Source of the DNA: Gymnopilus junonius | Taxonomy: Eukaryota; Basidiomycota; Agaricomycetes; Agaricales; Galerinaceae | Direction of reading: 5' to 3' | Assembly (NCBI GenBank): GCA_015501075.1 | Contig: JADNYJ010000234.1 | Span: 1-55,190, forward strand | DNA: 55,190 nt | In this document: positions 1 through 10,945 of the stretch, one piece after another | Position numbering within the stretch: position 1 is the stretch's first letter | How the letters are laid out: every line of letters begins with the position of its first letter | The notes under the pieces: generated by a model | Databases searched by the model: none | What the model was told of the DNA's origin: nothing | What the model saw: only the letters and a program-made list of their open reading frames with translations | Program-made: the position numbers and the translations under genes

Positions 1-813
1 GTCGGTGATATGGGGATTAAGGGCTGAGGGGAGAACCCACGAATTCCGAGCCAGGTATACATAGCTTTTTTATTGTGTGGATGATAGATGGATAGATGGT
101 ATTTGGCATGTATGATGGATCAGTCAGGTCGGAAATGGGGCGGTCGTTCTTTTCCGGCTGATGCTGGATCACTTGGGGAAAAAAATCAAAATGGGCGAAG
201 AAAACCTTCGGTACATTTACTTCATGCGCATAGTCAGTGCGAAGACGTACGCGCCTGAAAATTTCGAGGATTTAGTATCCCAGGAAAGACATTATATTAC
301 GTATTCTGAATCTCGGCATTGAACCCGAGTTCCAGATAAATCATTCATGCCATACTTGCTTTCGAATCAATTTCGATCCGACCCCCATTCTATCTATCTA
401 CATGGATGAGTATGTATAATTCTGGACACGCAAGAGAAAAGAAGAAGGAGAATACGATTACTCAGGCGGTACTTCGGCTTCGCTGGCTGGCTGCGCCCAT
501 TCTTTCGACAGGTGTATTGCTTGATCATGAGTACCTATTAACCGGATATGAGCAGCTATACAGGATCAGCTACAGAGGCACAGCCGTGTCCAATGCAATG
601 CAATGAAATTAACTCAGGTTGATTCAATTTCGGAAATTAATTCGAACGAGACTGTGACCCGGAATAATTTGGGTATCAGCATTTCCAAATTTGATTAACA
701 GTAAAATAAATACACTCATAATGGCCGGGTTGGGGTATCGAACAGTCAAATTACTATTACCAGAGCAAAAGAAGTCGGAAATCAAAATCAAACCACCACC
801 CACGCGCGGGCTC
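1..813. other. Left flank, no gene recognised
   Basis: I see no convincing coding exon here. The short open frames are not supported by a plausible start, splice pattern or recognisable motif. The stretch probably holds the downstream region of the minus-strand F-box gene that follows. Confidence 0.4.
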
Positions 814-2138
814 TCAGAACCTTCCCTTCCTCACCTCCGCCCTCGTCACCAACCTCGGCTCACCCCCCTCCCTCTCCCACCTCTGATACAAAATCGTATC
901 AAGGTCGACCTGGACCCATTCGTGCACGATATCGACACAGGCGAGCATGGAGCATTCGGCGAACAGGCGGATCAATTCTTGTTTACGTCCTTTCAGTGGA
1001 ATAGGGAATTGAGCGACGCCCCATCGGAGGGAGAATACGAGTTCGCGGAGGGAGGGGAGGGATTTTAGGAGGGGGAGTTCCTGTTGGGGTGGGGTGGGGT
1101 GGAGGAGAGGAGAGGAAGGAGAATATGAGTTTGAGAAAAGAAGGGAAGAATGGGAAGATGAGGATGATGGAGAAGGGGCGTACGCACTCCGGGAAATAGC
1201 CCCACCATCTCTAGCACTTCCAGTCCACTCAGGAAGCCCACGATTAGCTCCAAACGAGGTCGAGAAAAGTACCCTCCGAAGCTCAACGTGCGCAGCGCAC
1301 CCAGCTCTTCGTCCAGTCCTAGAATCGGATCCGTATTGGAGTCGTCCAACTCTGGAACCCACGACAGCCGAGTGACATGTCTCCCTGGGAGTAAAGCCTC
1401 AATGGCCGCGCGGTTCCCCCACAGAGCATCTAGTTTCGGACAGGCGTGAGGGGAGAACGGAGCTGCGCGTGGACGGCACCCGAATGAGAGTTCACGGAGG
1501 GAGGGGATTGTTGGATGAGGATTTTGGATATGGATCGTTCGTCGGAGTGGTTTCCCCACATGAGCTTTTCGAGCTGGAGCGTTGGGGTTTGAGAGGAGGA
1601 GGAGGAGGAGGAGGGGTCCATGTCGAGGAGCTCCCCGCAGGGATGACCGCCGAAACCTCGGAATACGAGGGTTTTGAGGTTGATCATGCATTTGAACGCT
1701 TGTTTTGTGAGATCCCATAGTGGATTTTCTTGGTAGACGACGATGGAGAGGGAGTAGTATTCTTTAACGTATCGTGCCAGACGGGGTGTTTGGGTGATGG
1801 TGCGTAAGAACCCGATGTGGAGAGGGGCGTTGGAGGCGTCAGGGCCGGAGATGGAGGTGTATAAGCACCGCTCGGCGTAGTGGCGGAGGGTTTGGGAGGT
1901 TATGCAGAGGGTGAGGAGCGTTGGGCGGGATGTGATGAAGGAGACGATGGGGTGGAAGAGTTCTGGAGGGATCTTCGGACCCGAGAGCGTTGGAGTGCCT
2001 AGTGATGCAATGGATGACGTGGGTTCTATGCTGGTGTCTGGTGGGTGTAATATCCGCGATGAATGAGCGCTGGTCGCTTGTAGACGTGGAAATGATAGAC
2101 GTACCGCATCGTAAACGTTGAGCACCGTAGTAGACCAT
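814..2138 (-). CDS. F-box/leucine-rich protein, one frame break
   Basis: Probably the substrate-recognition subunit of an SCF ubiquitin ligase. My model: ATG at 2138; exons 2138-2105, 2037-1188 and 1080-814; introns of 67 bp (GTACGT..CAG) and 107 bp (GTGCGT..CAG). The F-box core reads IPPELFHPIVSFI, followed by LLTLCITSQTLRHYAERC; leucine-rich segments such as IPSLRELSF and LKSLPSLRELVF follow. The frame changes by one base near 1500-1515, in a run of C and T. On both sides the protein aligns without a gap to the F-box gene at 9143-10298 (ILIQQ..PSLRELS with LLTNQTELTELS; LLPGRH with LFPGRH), and the last intron of both genes lies after the residues FP. So this is either a young pseudogene or a base-call error. 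The first exon is short and less certain. Confidence 0.6.
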
Positions 2139-3036
2139 GCTTCACCCGAGGCGATGAGGTGCTAGGATATGGAGAGCGGATGAGAAACGCAGTTGGGAGG
2201 AAAGGCACGCATCGGCCTTGAGGACGGTCAGGAGGGAGGCCTGGCAAGCATCCAGTTCTCCCACTGTCTCGTCGGGCATCACCGGTGTGTATTCAAGCCT
2301 TGAGGTAAGTGGAGACGTCGCTTGTCAGTGGCAAAGAGACGTGTTTGAATACATACCGTGGCTCAGCGTGCACGTTGTCGAGATAAGATAAGAATACAAT
2401 GGTGAAAATTTGCCAGCTTCAGTGAGGTCGAGGCGGTAAGTAAGTATGTTCCCGAGTAATTTCCCTGTCTGAACAGCTGTGAGCTTTCTCATTGATACCT
2501 TTGGACACCGGTGATAGATGGCCATACTTACAGAGGGCAGACACCTTCCTCATGAAGAGAACTTGTCGTGAAGAAGAGGCAGAGTTTCCGATGTGATCGA
2601 TATGTTGATAATAGATATCCACTGAAGTCGATTAGAAAATAGGAACGGACTGTGAGCCATAGTAAGTGCGACAACCGATTCTCGTCGTTGCAAAGATTCC
2701 GTGCTGGCAGGTCGTTGGACGAAACGATGGGGAGACAAGGAGGCTTGAAGACAAAGCTCGGATTACGGACCGATCCGATGTCGAGTTGAAGTCGAGGGCC
2801 TAGACCAGGCACCCAGGACCGATCGGGCTTTGACAGGAAGATCGATTACATAACCCCAACCGATCATGAACGGTCTGTCGCCGCCATGAACGTTGACGTT
2901 GACGTTGAGCAGGGCTCTCCGTCTTCTCATCTGTACCACCACCTCTCGCCCGCCTGGCCTGACGCGGACACTCACGACAATTCTACTCTCCTCTACACTC
3001 TCTTTCAATTCCCAGCTCCTGCTTCCTATTCACGCC
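2139..3036. other. Intergenic, no gene recognised
   Basis: This is the spacer between the divergent F-box gene and the candidate secreted-protein gene. It must hold both promoters. Only short overlapping frames without recognisable content are present. Confidence 0.4.
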
Positions 3037-3858
3037 ATGAACTTGGCGACGTTCCGCCTGTACCTTCTCCTCAACGTGGGACTCCTCTTCGTAGGTCTAT
3101 CTCCCGCCTTGGCTCAGTCTGAAGAAGGAGGCGGTAGCGGTGCTGCTGCTGCTTCTACGTGTCTTTTTTCCTGTCCCGAATTGGATGCGTCGTCTTGGCC
3201 GTTGGTGAAAAGACCGCATACGATTGGATGGGAGTCGTATTATTCGATCTTTGAATGCGTGTAAGCCCCTCTTCATACCTCTTCTCATGAATTTTTGAGG
3301 TTTAGTTCTCGTTCTACCCCTCCCTCCCCTTCTTTTTCTAGCTACGCCATACCCAAGACGAACCCCTCACAAGGACTGCACGAGCACAAATGCAGCTACG
3401 ACAAGGTCCGCCTCTTCCTTCTCTTATTTCCCCCCTCTTCCCTCGTTCTCGTCACTCACTCACCTCTTCTTTCCTCCAGCAATCCGGCATCCAAAGACTA
3501 CGCGCAAAACGACAACTGCCCTCCACGCGCTATTCAGTGCCCCCAACCCCGCCTATACGACCCCGAAGACGATGAAGGCGAAGACCACGTCGAACCTCCA
3601 CTAAATAAGCCGAAGTTCTCGAATTTGGACGCGGAGGAAGTTCCGCCGTGGGTGGAGAATGGGCGTTATCTTTTGTTTTTGAGTGAACATCACCCGTGTG
3701 AGGGAATTTTTGGGTTTGGTTTGGCGTTGTTCGTTGGGGTTGGGTTGGGGGAGGGGAAGGATGGTCGTGAATTAGTGGCGGGGATTTCTGAGTGCGTTTG
3801 TGTCAAGCCTTTGTTGTTTCCTTCTCTTTATATGTATAGACTGATTCGGACTATGTGA
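3037..3858 (+). CDS. Candidate small secreted cysteine-rich protein
   Basis: The start at 3037 opens a typical signal peptide: MNLATFRLYLLLNVGLLFVG followed by LSPALAQ. The mature part has spaced cysteines (STCLFSC, IFECVY, HKCSY, DNCPPRAIQC), a pattern I associate with agaricomycete small secreted proteins, but I cannot name the family. Exon 1 is 3037-3260, intron 1 is 3261-3341 (GTAAGC..TAG), exon 2 is 3342-3405, and a second intron is likely at 3406-3479. The phase across the second intron is off by one base for the frame that carries NPASKDYAQNDNCPP, so either a base is wrong or the junction is unusual. The 3' end is uncertain: the frame stays open to 3858, but more exons could follow. 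Confidence 0.45.
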
Positions 3859-6800
3859 TATAGTTGTACACCATGAAGTAATACTAGAATGCGAGATCGT
3901 TACCCAGCATACCAGATCCAGATCTGAATTCGGTTCCCTCCTTTTCTTTGATTATCTTATCTCTCTTCTACTCTACGACTCCATCTTTCTCACATTTTAC
4001 TTCCTGCGCGTATTATATACAGTATTCTGGAAGTATCCTGGACCGAACTTTGACGAGTCAAGGTACTTTCAACTATACCTTCCAGTGAGTTCCTCTTAAT
4101 CACTTTCTGCTGTCCCAGTCCGAATTTAACATCCCACAAGTCTTTCATTATACGGCGCACCTTTCTCTCGGTACCTATCAACAGCACGGCCCGTATCAAA
4201 CCTCAACGTTCAACATCAGCCTTGAAAGCTTGAAGCTCGAAGTGCGCCATGTCACAACCCCCCATCCTCGACGTTTGCGATCTGTCGACTAGGACTTCCA
4301 GTGAAAGTGGAGTGGAAGTAGTCTTAGGGCAGCTATACGTTTTTCGCTGGTTTTCAACTGCACATCAGGGGTCGTGAATTGAAGTACGAAGGCCTAGCGT
4401 ACGTCCTTTTTTTCCTTTTTGTATCACAGCTTGTGACGATTTCTCTAGTTGTAGATACTTAAAAGGTTTCGGTTTTCAGCCTCCTCGATGGTCGACTGGC
4501 TATGGGTGTTTCGTCCTCCTGCCTCTTTTCTACTCCCGTCACTCTATACCGCCGTTCACGGCCCGCTCGACGTCGGCTTTGGTGCGTGCCATGTTCACAG
4601 TACCCTTCAAGTTTGTTGTTGGAAATTGGTCAGTCAGGAGGGAGGAAGATATCGCTTCATGAGCGGTGCGGCGATGTGCTTACGCTGATGTCTTATCTTT
4701 CCTCATCTTCACACTGCTTAGGAGTCATTCCACGTTTCACCTTCAACGATAATCGACCCTGCAAGTCTCAAGGCTTCCACTTTCACCTCTTCGTCAGCTT
4801 CTATGTCTACGTGAGTTCCGTGAACGCTGCCTTTCTTTGCGTCGTCCATCTTCATGGTAGGTTTCATCTGTTGATGTTGTATGCAAGCTTCCTAGATTAT
4901 GTTTTAACTGTTACGGTGACTGGCCGTACTTTGATCCAATGTGCGTACGTACCTTACAATTGGACTTCTTTCCTTGACTTTCGTTGGCGGTAATCATATA
5001 GATGTCTGCTTGCATCTTTCCTTTTTCGTAAGCTCTTTCATCTATCCCTTTATTGTCGACCTGATAGTCTCATTTTCCATTTCACGATCACGTCGCAGAA
5101 GGATATAGGTACTCTAGACCAACGTTTCTTCCTAGGATGTACGTATACATCTCTCTTTGAACTTTCCTTTTCCAACTGACTAATAATATATCATTTTCAG
5201 AGCAAGGATCTATACGCACCGAAAGGTAAGCAATAGTGGAATGTCGATTTCCTTTTGAAGCTTGATTGACAAATCGCTTGTCGCAGCCAAGACTTTTGGT
5301 ATCTCCCGAGTGCATACGCCCGCAAGCCTGCTACTGGAGCACCAAGCGCTCAGGGTTTATTCCGCCAGGCACGTTTGTGATTATTATCAGGGTCTTTTTA
5401 ATCTAATCTCGTTATGTGGACCCAAGTTCTAACTTGCGTAATACGTATATCATTGAGAAGTACGTTTGTTCCATTGAATTCTTCTAGTCTGATATCTTAA
5501 GCGACCTTGTTTAATTTACACTGACATAACTTTGATTTGGTTTACACTCAATCGCGCTGTATCTCGAACGCCAAGGCCGTCTGCGCCTCATGCCCGATTC
5601 CCCATCCCCAAGGCTTCAAAGTCGATCTTGAGAACGCGGCAGGATTGAAAGAGGACTGCTGCATTCTAATAGGAGGTATGTTCTAGATCGCTAAAATCAT
5701 ACTCAATCATTAAATAAGCCACGGTATCTTCGACGGGCAGCTCTAATGGCACTTTTTTGTCAGCACGAAGCTAACGACGTCAGAGGAATATGTCAGACAT
5801 CGAAGCCAAGGAAAAAGGGCTGTTGGAACGGAGATTTAGGAGATCCTTGCGTTTAGATAAACGAGGATGGAAGGAAATGTCCCATATAGACCTGCTGCTA
5901 TATGTAAAGTCTTCCAATTCGTTTCCTGTTATCTGAACCATTTAGACTAACTATCAAACTGACTTTTTTGCCATTCGGTCTTTGATCGACGCGTCTAGAC
6001 CTCCGCTGTTGACTCTTTTGGATAGAAGGCATATTGCTGGCTGGTGCTCTCTGCCCGCTCCATGTCATTTTACCTTCCGCATAATCAATCATTCTACTCG
6101 ATTCTGGTTATTATTTCCCAGGCTTAATACGCGCGTCGATTTATTGGTGAGTACATCGATTATGTCCTTTATGTCCTCTACTCAATACCATTTTCAATTT
6201 ACACTACTTCGCATCCTGCCTATCTTTAGGAACCACCAGGACAATTACTTGCAAATGGGCGAATATTTCTCGATACCGTTCTAAACTGTAGGTTCACACA
6301 CTGTCTAAAAATTTCAAGCCTCACGGCAGAGTCTTTGAAGGGTTTGATAGGCATCGGCCATAGATTTTTCGATGCTGGAACGCCAATATCCTTTTTTAAC
6401 ACTTACCACTTGGAACGAGATAAAGGTGACGTTTGTGATTTGTCGATGGAATGAATTTGTGGCAGTTGATCGTTCGCTTCATCCGAGTAACGGCTACTAG
6501 AACAAAGTCTGACAGCATTGTTTGTATGTACTCGAACATTATTTCGTGGCCGGAACATCGAGGTACGAGCAGAAGTTCGGCAGCGTATGAAGACCGAGAT
6601 ATGAATTCCATATGCTCGCCTCCGATCTTATCTGCGAGGTGGCATAAGTAACTCGTTGGTTCCTCTTGCTCACGGCTTAAAAAGTAGATCATGCCTTCGT
6701 GTCACTGGACGGTTACTGTCGAGAATAAGGGAGTCAAAGAACAAACTCGTGTAGGACCATCCAGGAGTTTGAAAACACGCATCCATGAAGGTTCGCATAT

Positions 6801-7142
6801 GATCACTTTCCACCCTGGAAAATCTTAATCTTTCACGTAAGTAAGAGACATCGAGGCCGTTTCGGCTTGAATTTCAGGCGTTAAATTGAGATTTGAATGG
6901 AGAGGGCTCGCCCTTTGCCCACGAGTACGGGAAAGTCGGCTAGTCGTCTGACCTCAAAGCGCATTGCATAAAAACGTCCTCTTCAACAGTAACGATCTTC
7001 AGCCTCCCGCCCCTCTCCTACTCGAAAGTTCTTTTTAATCTATTACTACCTTCTATACATCGCGTTCCATGACTTCTGGTACGCCTCTGTGCTTTCAGAA
7101 ATGTTCGTTAATCGATTAACGCCCATTTGAACGCCAGCTGTA
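3859..7142. other. Patchwork of possible exons, no gene assigned
   Basis: Several short stretches look coding and sit between good splice-like signals. One near 4020-4260 reads GTFNYTFQ and, after an intron-like gap, SEFNIPQVFHYTAHLSLG. Another near 5560-5680 reads AKAVCASCPIPHPQGFKVDL with a later ..EDCC. I could not join them into one frame. The stretch may hold one or two intron-rich secreted-protein genes, or their remains. From about 5700 to 7100 I see nothing I can support. Confidence 0.3.
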
Positions 7143-8567
7143 ATGAATGCTCTTCGCGAGCCCGGCATTCTCGTCACCATATTTCCGATTGTTTGCTGTG
7201 ACCCAATTACGATTCCGATTCTACCTATCAATCCACATATTCGTTTACTTCACGTTTGCAACATTTGGCGCACAGTCATGCTTTCTCTTCCGGGCCTCTG
7301 GGATACCTACATTTTTTCTGCAGGTTTTTTCTGTCGGCCACGGCTTCAGATTGATATTTTTGACTACTTCATCACCTGGAGTGGTTTCAATGCACTTACA
7401 CTAATCTTTCTCGACAAAGTCGACGTTAAAGATCATGGGTCTTTGGAGGATGACCTTTTCGGTGGCGGTCGTATTAGCATTGTGGACGACATTATAAGCC
7501 CCTACGCCAACCGTATCAAGTTTATTCGTTGTCTTCTCAATGGTAACGAAAACAGGAAATTTCTACTTGGAATACAGCAGGGCGCCTTCTCGTTATTGGA
7601 AGGCATTGATATTACATTCATCAATACCATTGCTCGCCCTTACTCGGCATTCACATCTCAGGATATCTCCCACTTTAGGACGTTTGCATCCCTCCCACGC
7701 CTTCGCAACGCGACTTGTCGAATCTTCAGTGGTATAAACCCAATCGAGCTCAACCTACCATATTCAACTCTGACAGCATTGGACCTGGACGCGTCCCCTA
7801 TTTCTCCCAAAGTTTTTAACCGCATCATGTATTTGACACGCGACTCTCTCATTGACGGCCATTTCTACCTCGACTTCCGCTCTGATCTCATCGACTCCTT
7901 ATCAATTCGTGCTCACAAGTTCTACACCTCACCAATCGTCATGTCCTCCCTTTCTACTTTTAATCTCTTTCTGATCAATTCCAGCGTCGACCCCGATTTC
8001 ATCCTCAATTTCCGGTTCCCTCTCATTCAAGATCTTTGCGTTGAACGTGCAGAAAAGGTGTTGCCATTTAAATGGGACCTGCGACAATACTCCGCATTAC
8101 TGTCATCTTCGGCAGGATTACTGAAAAAACTGCGTCTCGCGAGTTTTGCTTTGAAAGATTCCCCGTCATTACATGGTCACGGCTTATTTTGCCTCTCAAC
8201 ACCTCCTGGCGAGGTTGAGGCGTTGTTCAGCATTATTCCTCGGCTCACAAACCTTCAACTATCGACTGGCTCTGGTATACATGCGGTTACTTTCGGGAAG
8301 ATTGGGAGAGGCGAAATGCTTCCGCAGTTGACAACCATAGATCTGACCGCCGATATCGACCCTATTCCACTCTTCGAGATGATCAAAACACGCAATGCCC
8401 CGACTCACTCTCCAGCGACATCTCTTATTAAAAGTTTTTCCTTGACTTTACCATTGACTACTTCCTATAGAACGAAAGTCTTTGAAAAGGAAATAGAATC
8501 ACTAGTTTCTGTCGAAGAGCGTGACTTGCTGTACCTCCCATCCTGCGATATTTGCGATAGGATTTAA
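7143..8567 (+). CDS. F-box-like protein with leucine-rich repeats
   Basis: A single open frame of 474 codons from an ATG at 7143, which has an in-frame TGA just upstream. The N-terminus contains LLHVCNIWRTVMLSLPGLWD, which matches the second half of the F-box-like domain of mushroom proteins (HVCRRWRDVALSTPRLW type). The first helices of the F-box are weak or missing, so an upstream exon may be unrecognised. The rest is rich in leucine-rich segments (LPYSTLTALDLDA, IPRLTNLQLS, MLPQLTTIDLTADID). No internal stop or frame break is seen. It probably selects a ubiquitination substrate; the target is unknown. Confidence 0.65.
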   Translation: MNALREPGILVTIFPIVCCDPITIPILPINPHIRLLHVCNIWRTVMLSLPGLWDTYIFSAGFFCRPRLQIDIFDYFITWSGFNALTLIFLDKVDVKDHGSLEDDLFGGGRISIVDDIISPYANRIKFIRCLLNGNENRKFLLGIQQGAFSLLEGIDITFINTIARPYSAFTSQDISHFRTFASLPRLRNATCRIFSGINPIELNLPYSTLTALDLDASPISPKVFNRIMYLTRDSLIDGHFYLDFRSDLIDSLSIRAHKFYTSPIVMSSLSTFNLFLINSSVDPDFILNFRFPLIQDLCVERAEKVLPFKWDLRQYSALLSSSAGLLKKLRLASFALKDSPSLHGHGLFCLSTPPGEVEALFSIIPRLTNLQLSTGSGIHAVTFGKIGRGEMLPQLTTIDLTADIDPIPLFEMIKTRNAPTHSPATSLIKSFSLTLPLTTSYRTKVFEKEIESLVSVEERDLLYLPSCDICDRI

Positions 8568-8849
8568 CCAACGCTTCACGGTTCAATTCCAACTTTACTT
8601 TGCATCCACTTCTTCTTTATCTCACTTTTTGTCCTTGGTCGACAGGAACATTGTATATAGTCCTTAGATATCCGTCGAAATATGGTATTCTGCTTCGTTG
8701 AATGGTTCCAATTTGAATGTCTCTCTTCCTTCACTGGCATCTCTCCTGACTCTACTTTCTACTCTATTCTTTGTTACACTTATCACTGCCAGGAACATTG
8801 TACATAAGCTTCATAAACCTCATAGCCCTTAGATACTTGTTGAGGCTCG

Positions 8850-9045
8850 AAATATTACGCCTTCTCATCGAATCACGTGGTTTAGTTGATCATGATACCG
8901 CCCACACCGCCGCTCAATTTTTGGTTCCAACCAACAGCTTCACTGCTGCTCTAGAATTCATGTTTTCGACGTTCTCTATACAACATGATATGGAAGGAAT
9001 ATCAAGTCCACCGGTTTTATCCAATACTCGCGCATCGATACCTGA
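8850..9045 (+). repeat. Copy 1 of a diverged direct duplication
   Basis: This stretch shares clear blocks with 10485-10945, for example GAATCACGTGG, GGTTGAT and CAACAGCTTCACTGCT against CAAAAGCTTCACTGCT. The two copies flank the F-box gene at 9143-10298. The second copy is split by the solo LTR. The gene and its flank were probably duplicated locally, and one gene copy was later lost. Copy 1 keeps an open frame, but without an ATG or a recognisable motif. Confidence 0.5.
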
Positions 9046-9142
9046 CAAATATGCATTGACAAAAAACTTCTCGGCTTCCTTCACTGATTAAGATCCGGGA
9101 CCCCCGAAATTGCGTGGGCATGTTCCTCTCAATTCAACTACC

Positions 9143-10298
9143 ATGTCGTCCTTCCAGAATTTGCCACCTGAAATCATTGCGTACATACTTGGTCTCAAGC
9201 AGAAGGATAAACGGCTCCTTTATCACACATCGCTCACCTGCCGTGCTCTGCAGACACAAGCTGAAATTTTACTCTACTCCCACATCGTCTTCGGCAAGCG
9301 ACAATTCGACACCCTCGCGCTCTTCGCCCGAACCGTGCTGGACAACCCGCGGCTTGGTCTACTTGTAAGATCCTACACTGGTCCTGTACTAGCTACGTCC
9401 ATTCCAAGTTCCAATATTCCTCAACCCTCATCGATTCAGAATCAGCAAGGACGTTCTGACAGCTGGTTTGCGAAACTCGTCAACCTTGAGGAACTTGACA
9501 TAGTGTCTACCTCCCCAGGAAGCCTTCCCAGCTGCGGATCGACACGGCTCATAAAAGTTGACCTGATCGGAATGTTCACCTTCTCAGAGGTTGAACAACT
9601 CCTCACGAATCAGACCGAGCTAACCGAGCTTAGCATCGTGATGGATGCCGCCTTATCATACGATTCCGATCCCACCCCATTTTCGCCCCTTGCGTGCCCC
9701 AATTTGCAACTGTTCAAAGGTGGCATGAACGGTGCGCAGGCATTGTTCCCAGGAAGGCATCTCAGGCGATTTTGGTGGGGTTATACTCCAGGACAACTGC
9801 ACGACGATTTTCAGTTACTCGGTCGAATTGCGCCCCAGTTGGCACAACTTCGTTCTCTTACTTATGTTCCGGAGAATCACTTTCACATCCACCCACTTTA
9901 TCACTTACCAGATTATCTCCCTTCACTTCGATTCTTGGAGCTTCGGAGGATATTTCCAGAGGTACGTTACTGATTTATTTTCGTTTATGTCTTCTCGACA
10001 TTAATGCTTGTGCTTGAACTTGGGATCTAAGGACTGGTTAGCCATCCCTAAATTCCCCCAGTTAATAGCACTGCTCGTCCTGGAGCCTCAAAAGCTCATG
10101 AAGGGTGTAATGCATGAATCGGAACGTGTTTTGGAGCTTTTCACTAAATGTCCGCTTCTCGAACGTGTCGATATCGGGGCAAGGGATCACCGTGTCGTTA
10201 AGGCCTGCTACAGGTTTAGGCGAGGGGTCGAGAAACCTGAAGTCATTTCGCTGCTTGCAGCTGAACACGGAAGAAAGGAGTTTATTAACGATGACTGA
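9143..10298 (+). CDS. F-box/leucine-rich protein
   Basis: Starts at an ATG in a good context (ACCATGTCG) at 9143. Two exons, 9143-9961 and 10032-10298, are separated by a 70-bp intron (GTACGT..AAG) that lies after the residues IFPE; the model gives 361 residues with no stop. The N-terminus FQNLPPEIIAYILGL followed by LYHTSLTCRALQTQA is an F-box. Leucine-rich segments follow (LVNLEELDIV, LTELSIVMD, LPSLRFLELRRIF). It is a paralogue of the minus-strand gene at 814-2138, with the same order of motifs and the same last intron position. It probably acts as an SCF adaptor; its substrate is unknown. Confidence 0.75.
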
Positions 10299-10534
10299 TA
10301 TGCGATATCGAAGTTTACCTGTCATTAACTCACTTGTCTAATGTAAAGGACATCCGGCCACTCTGGATGGTATTTGTCAAACTTGTAGAAGGAAATTGAA
10401 GCAATCTTGCGGATACCTATGCAAGAATATACGCCTGCATGGTTGTGATTTGAGTCGAAAGTACTTAGAAGAATACGTACCCAGGCGCGCCTTCCCATTG
10501 AATCACGTGGTCTGGTTGATCAAAACAACGTTAA

Positions 10535-10835
10535 TGTAACGATCCGGTCCGGTTCTCCCATCCCGGCCTCGCCGTCTCTTTCTTATAGTTAATCCTCTTA
10601 GTTATTCCTTTAACTCATCATGACTCGTATCCTGACTCGCTCTCCTCGCTCTTTAGATATTCCTAGAAAACCTCCTAATCACATGACTATCTACCTCTGG
10701 TATATAAACTGTCCGTCGTAGCTAGTCCTTTTTCTTTTACAATTTTATTCCTTTTATCCAGTTCCTTCCCTGTGCGAAACTTCTCGTGTGTCGAAACTTC
10801 CCCTTAGTCATCCAACTGAGGCCGCTTTCGTTACA
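10535..10835. mobile_element. Solo LTR, 301 bp, with 5-bp target duplication
   Basis: It begins TGTAACG and ends CGTTACA, a perfect 7-bp terminal inverted repeat with the TG..CA ends of LTRs. It is flanked on both sides by GTTAA (10530-10534 and 10836-10840), a 5-bp target site duplication. A TATATAAA box lies at 10701-10708, where an LTR promoter is expected. The internal region and the second LTR are absent, which fits LTR-LTR recombination. The end sequence resembles Ty3/Gypsy LTRs of basidiomycetes, but the family is not proven. Confidence 0.85.
10701..10708 (+). promoter_or_regulatory. TATA box inside the solo LTR
   Basis: TATATAAA lies about 165 bp from the left LTR end and would set the U3/R start if the element reads on the plus strand. 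The call rests on position and sequence only. Confidence 0.4.
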
Positions 10836-10945
10836 GTTAAGGCGCTGCTCAATTTTGACTCCAACCAAAAGCTTCACTGCTCTAGAATCCACCTTCCCGA
10901 TGCTTTCTATTTAACATGACATTGAAGAAGTATCAACTACGGTGT

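Larger units (their letters stand above)
10485..10945 (+). repeat. Copy 2 of the duplication, split by the LTR
   Basis: This is the second copy of the stretch at 8850-9045. Its left part ends at GTTAA (10530-10534) and resumes at 10836. Between lies the solo LTR, so the insertion is younger than the duplication. Confidence 0.5.
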
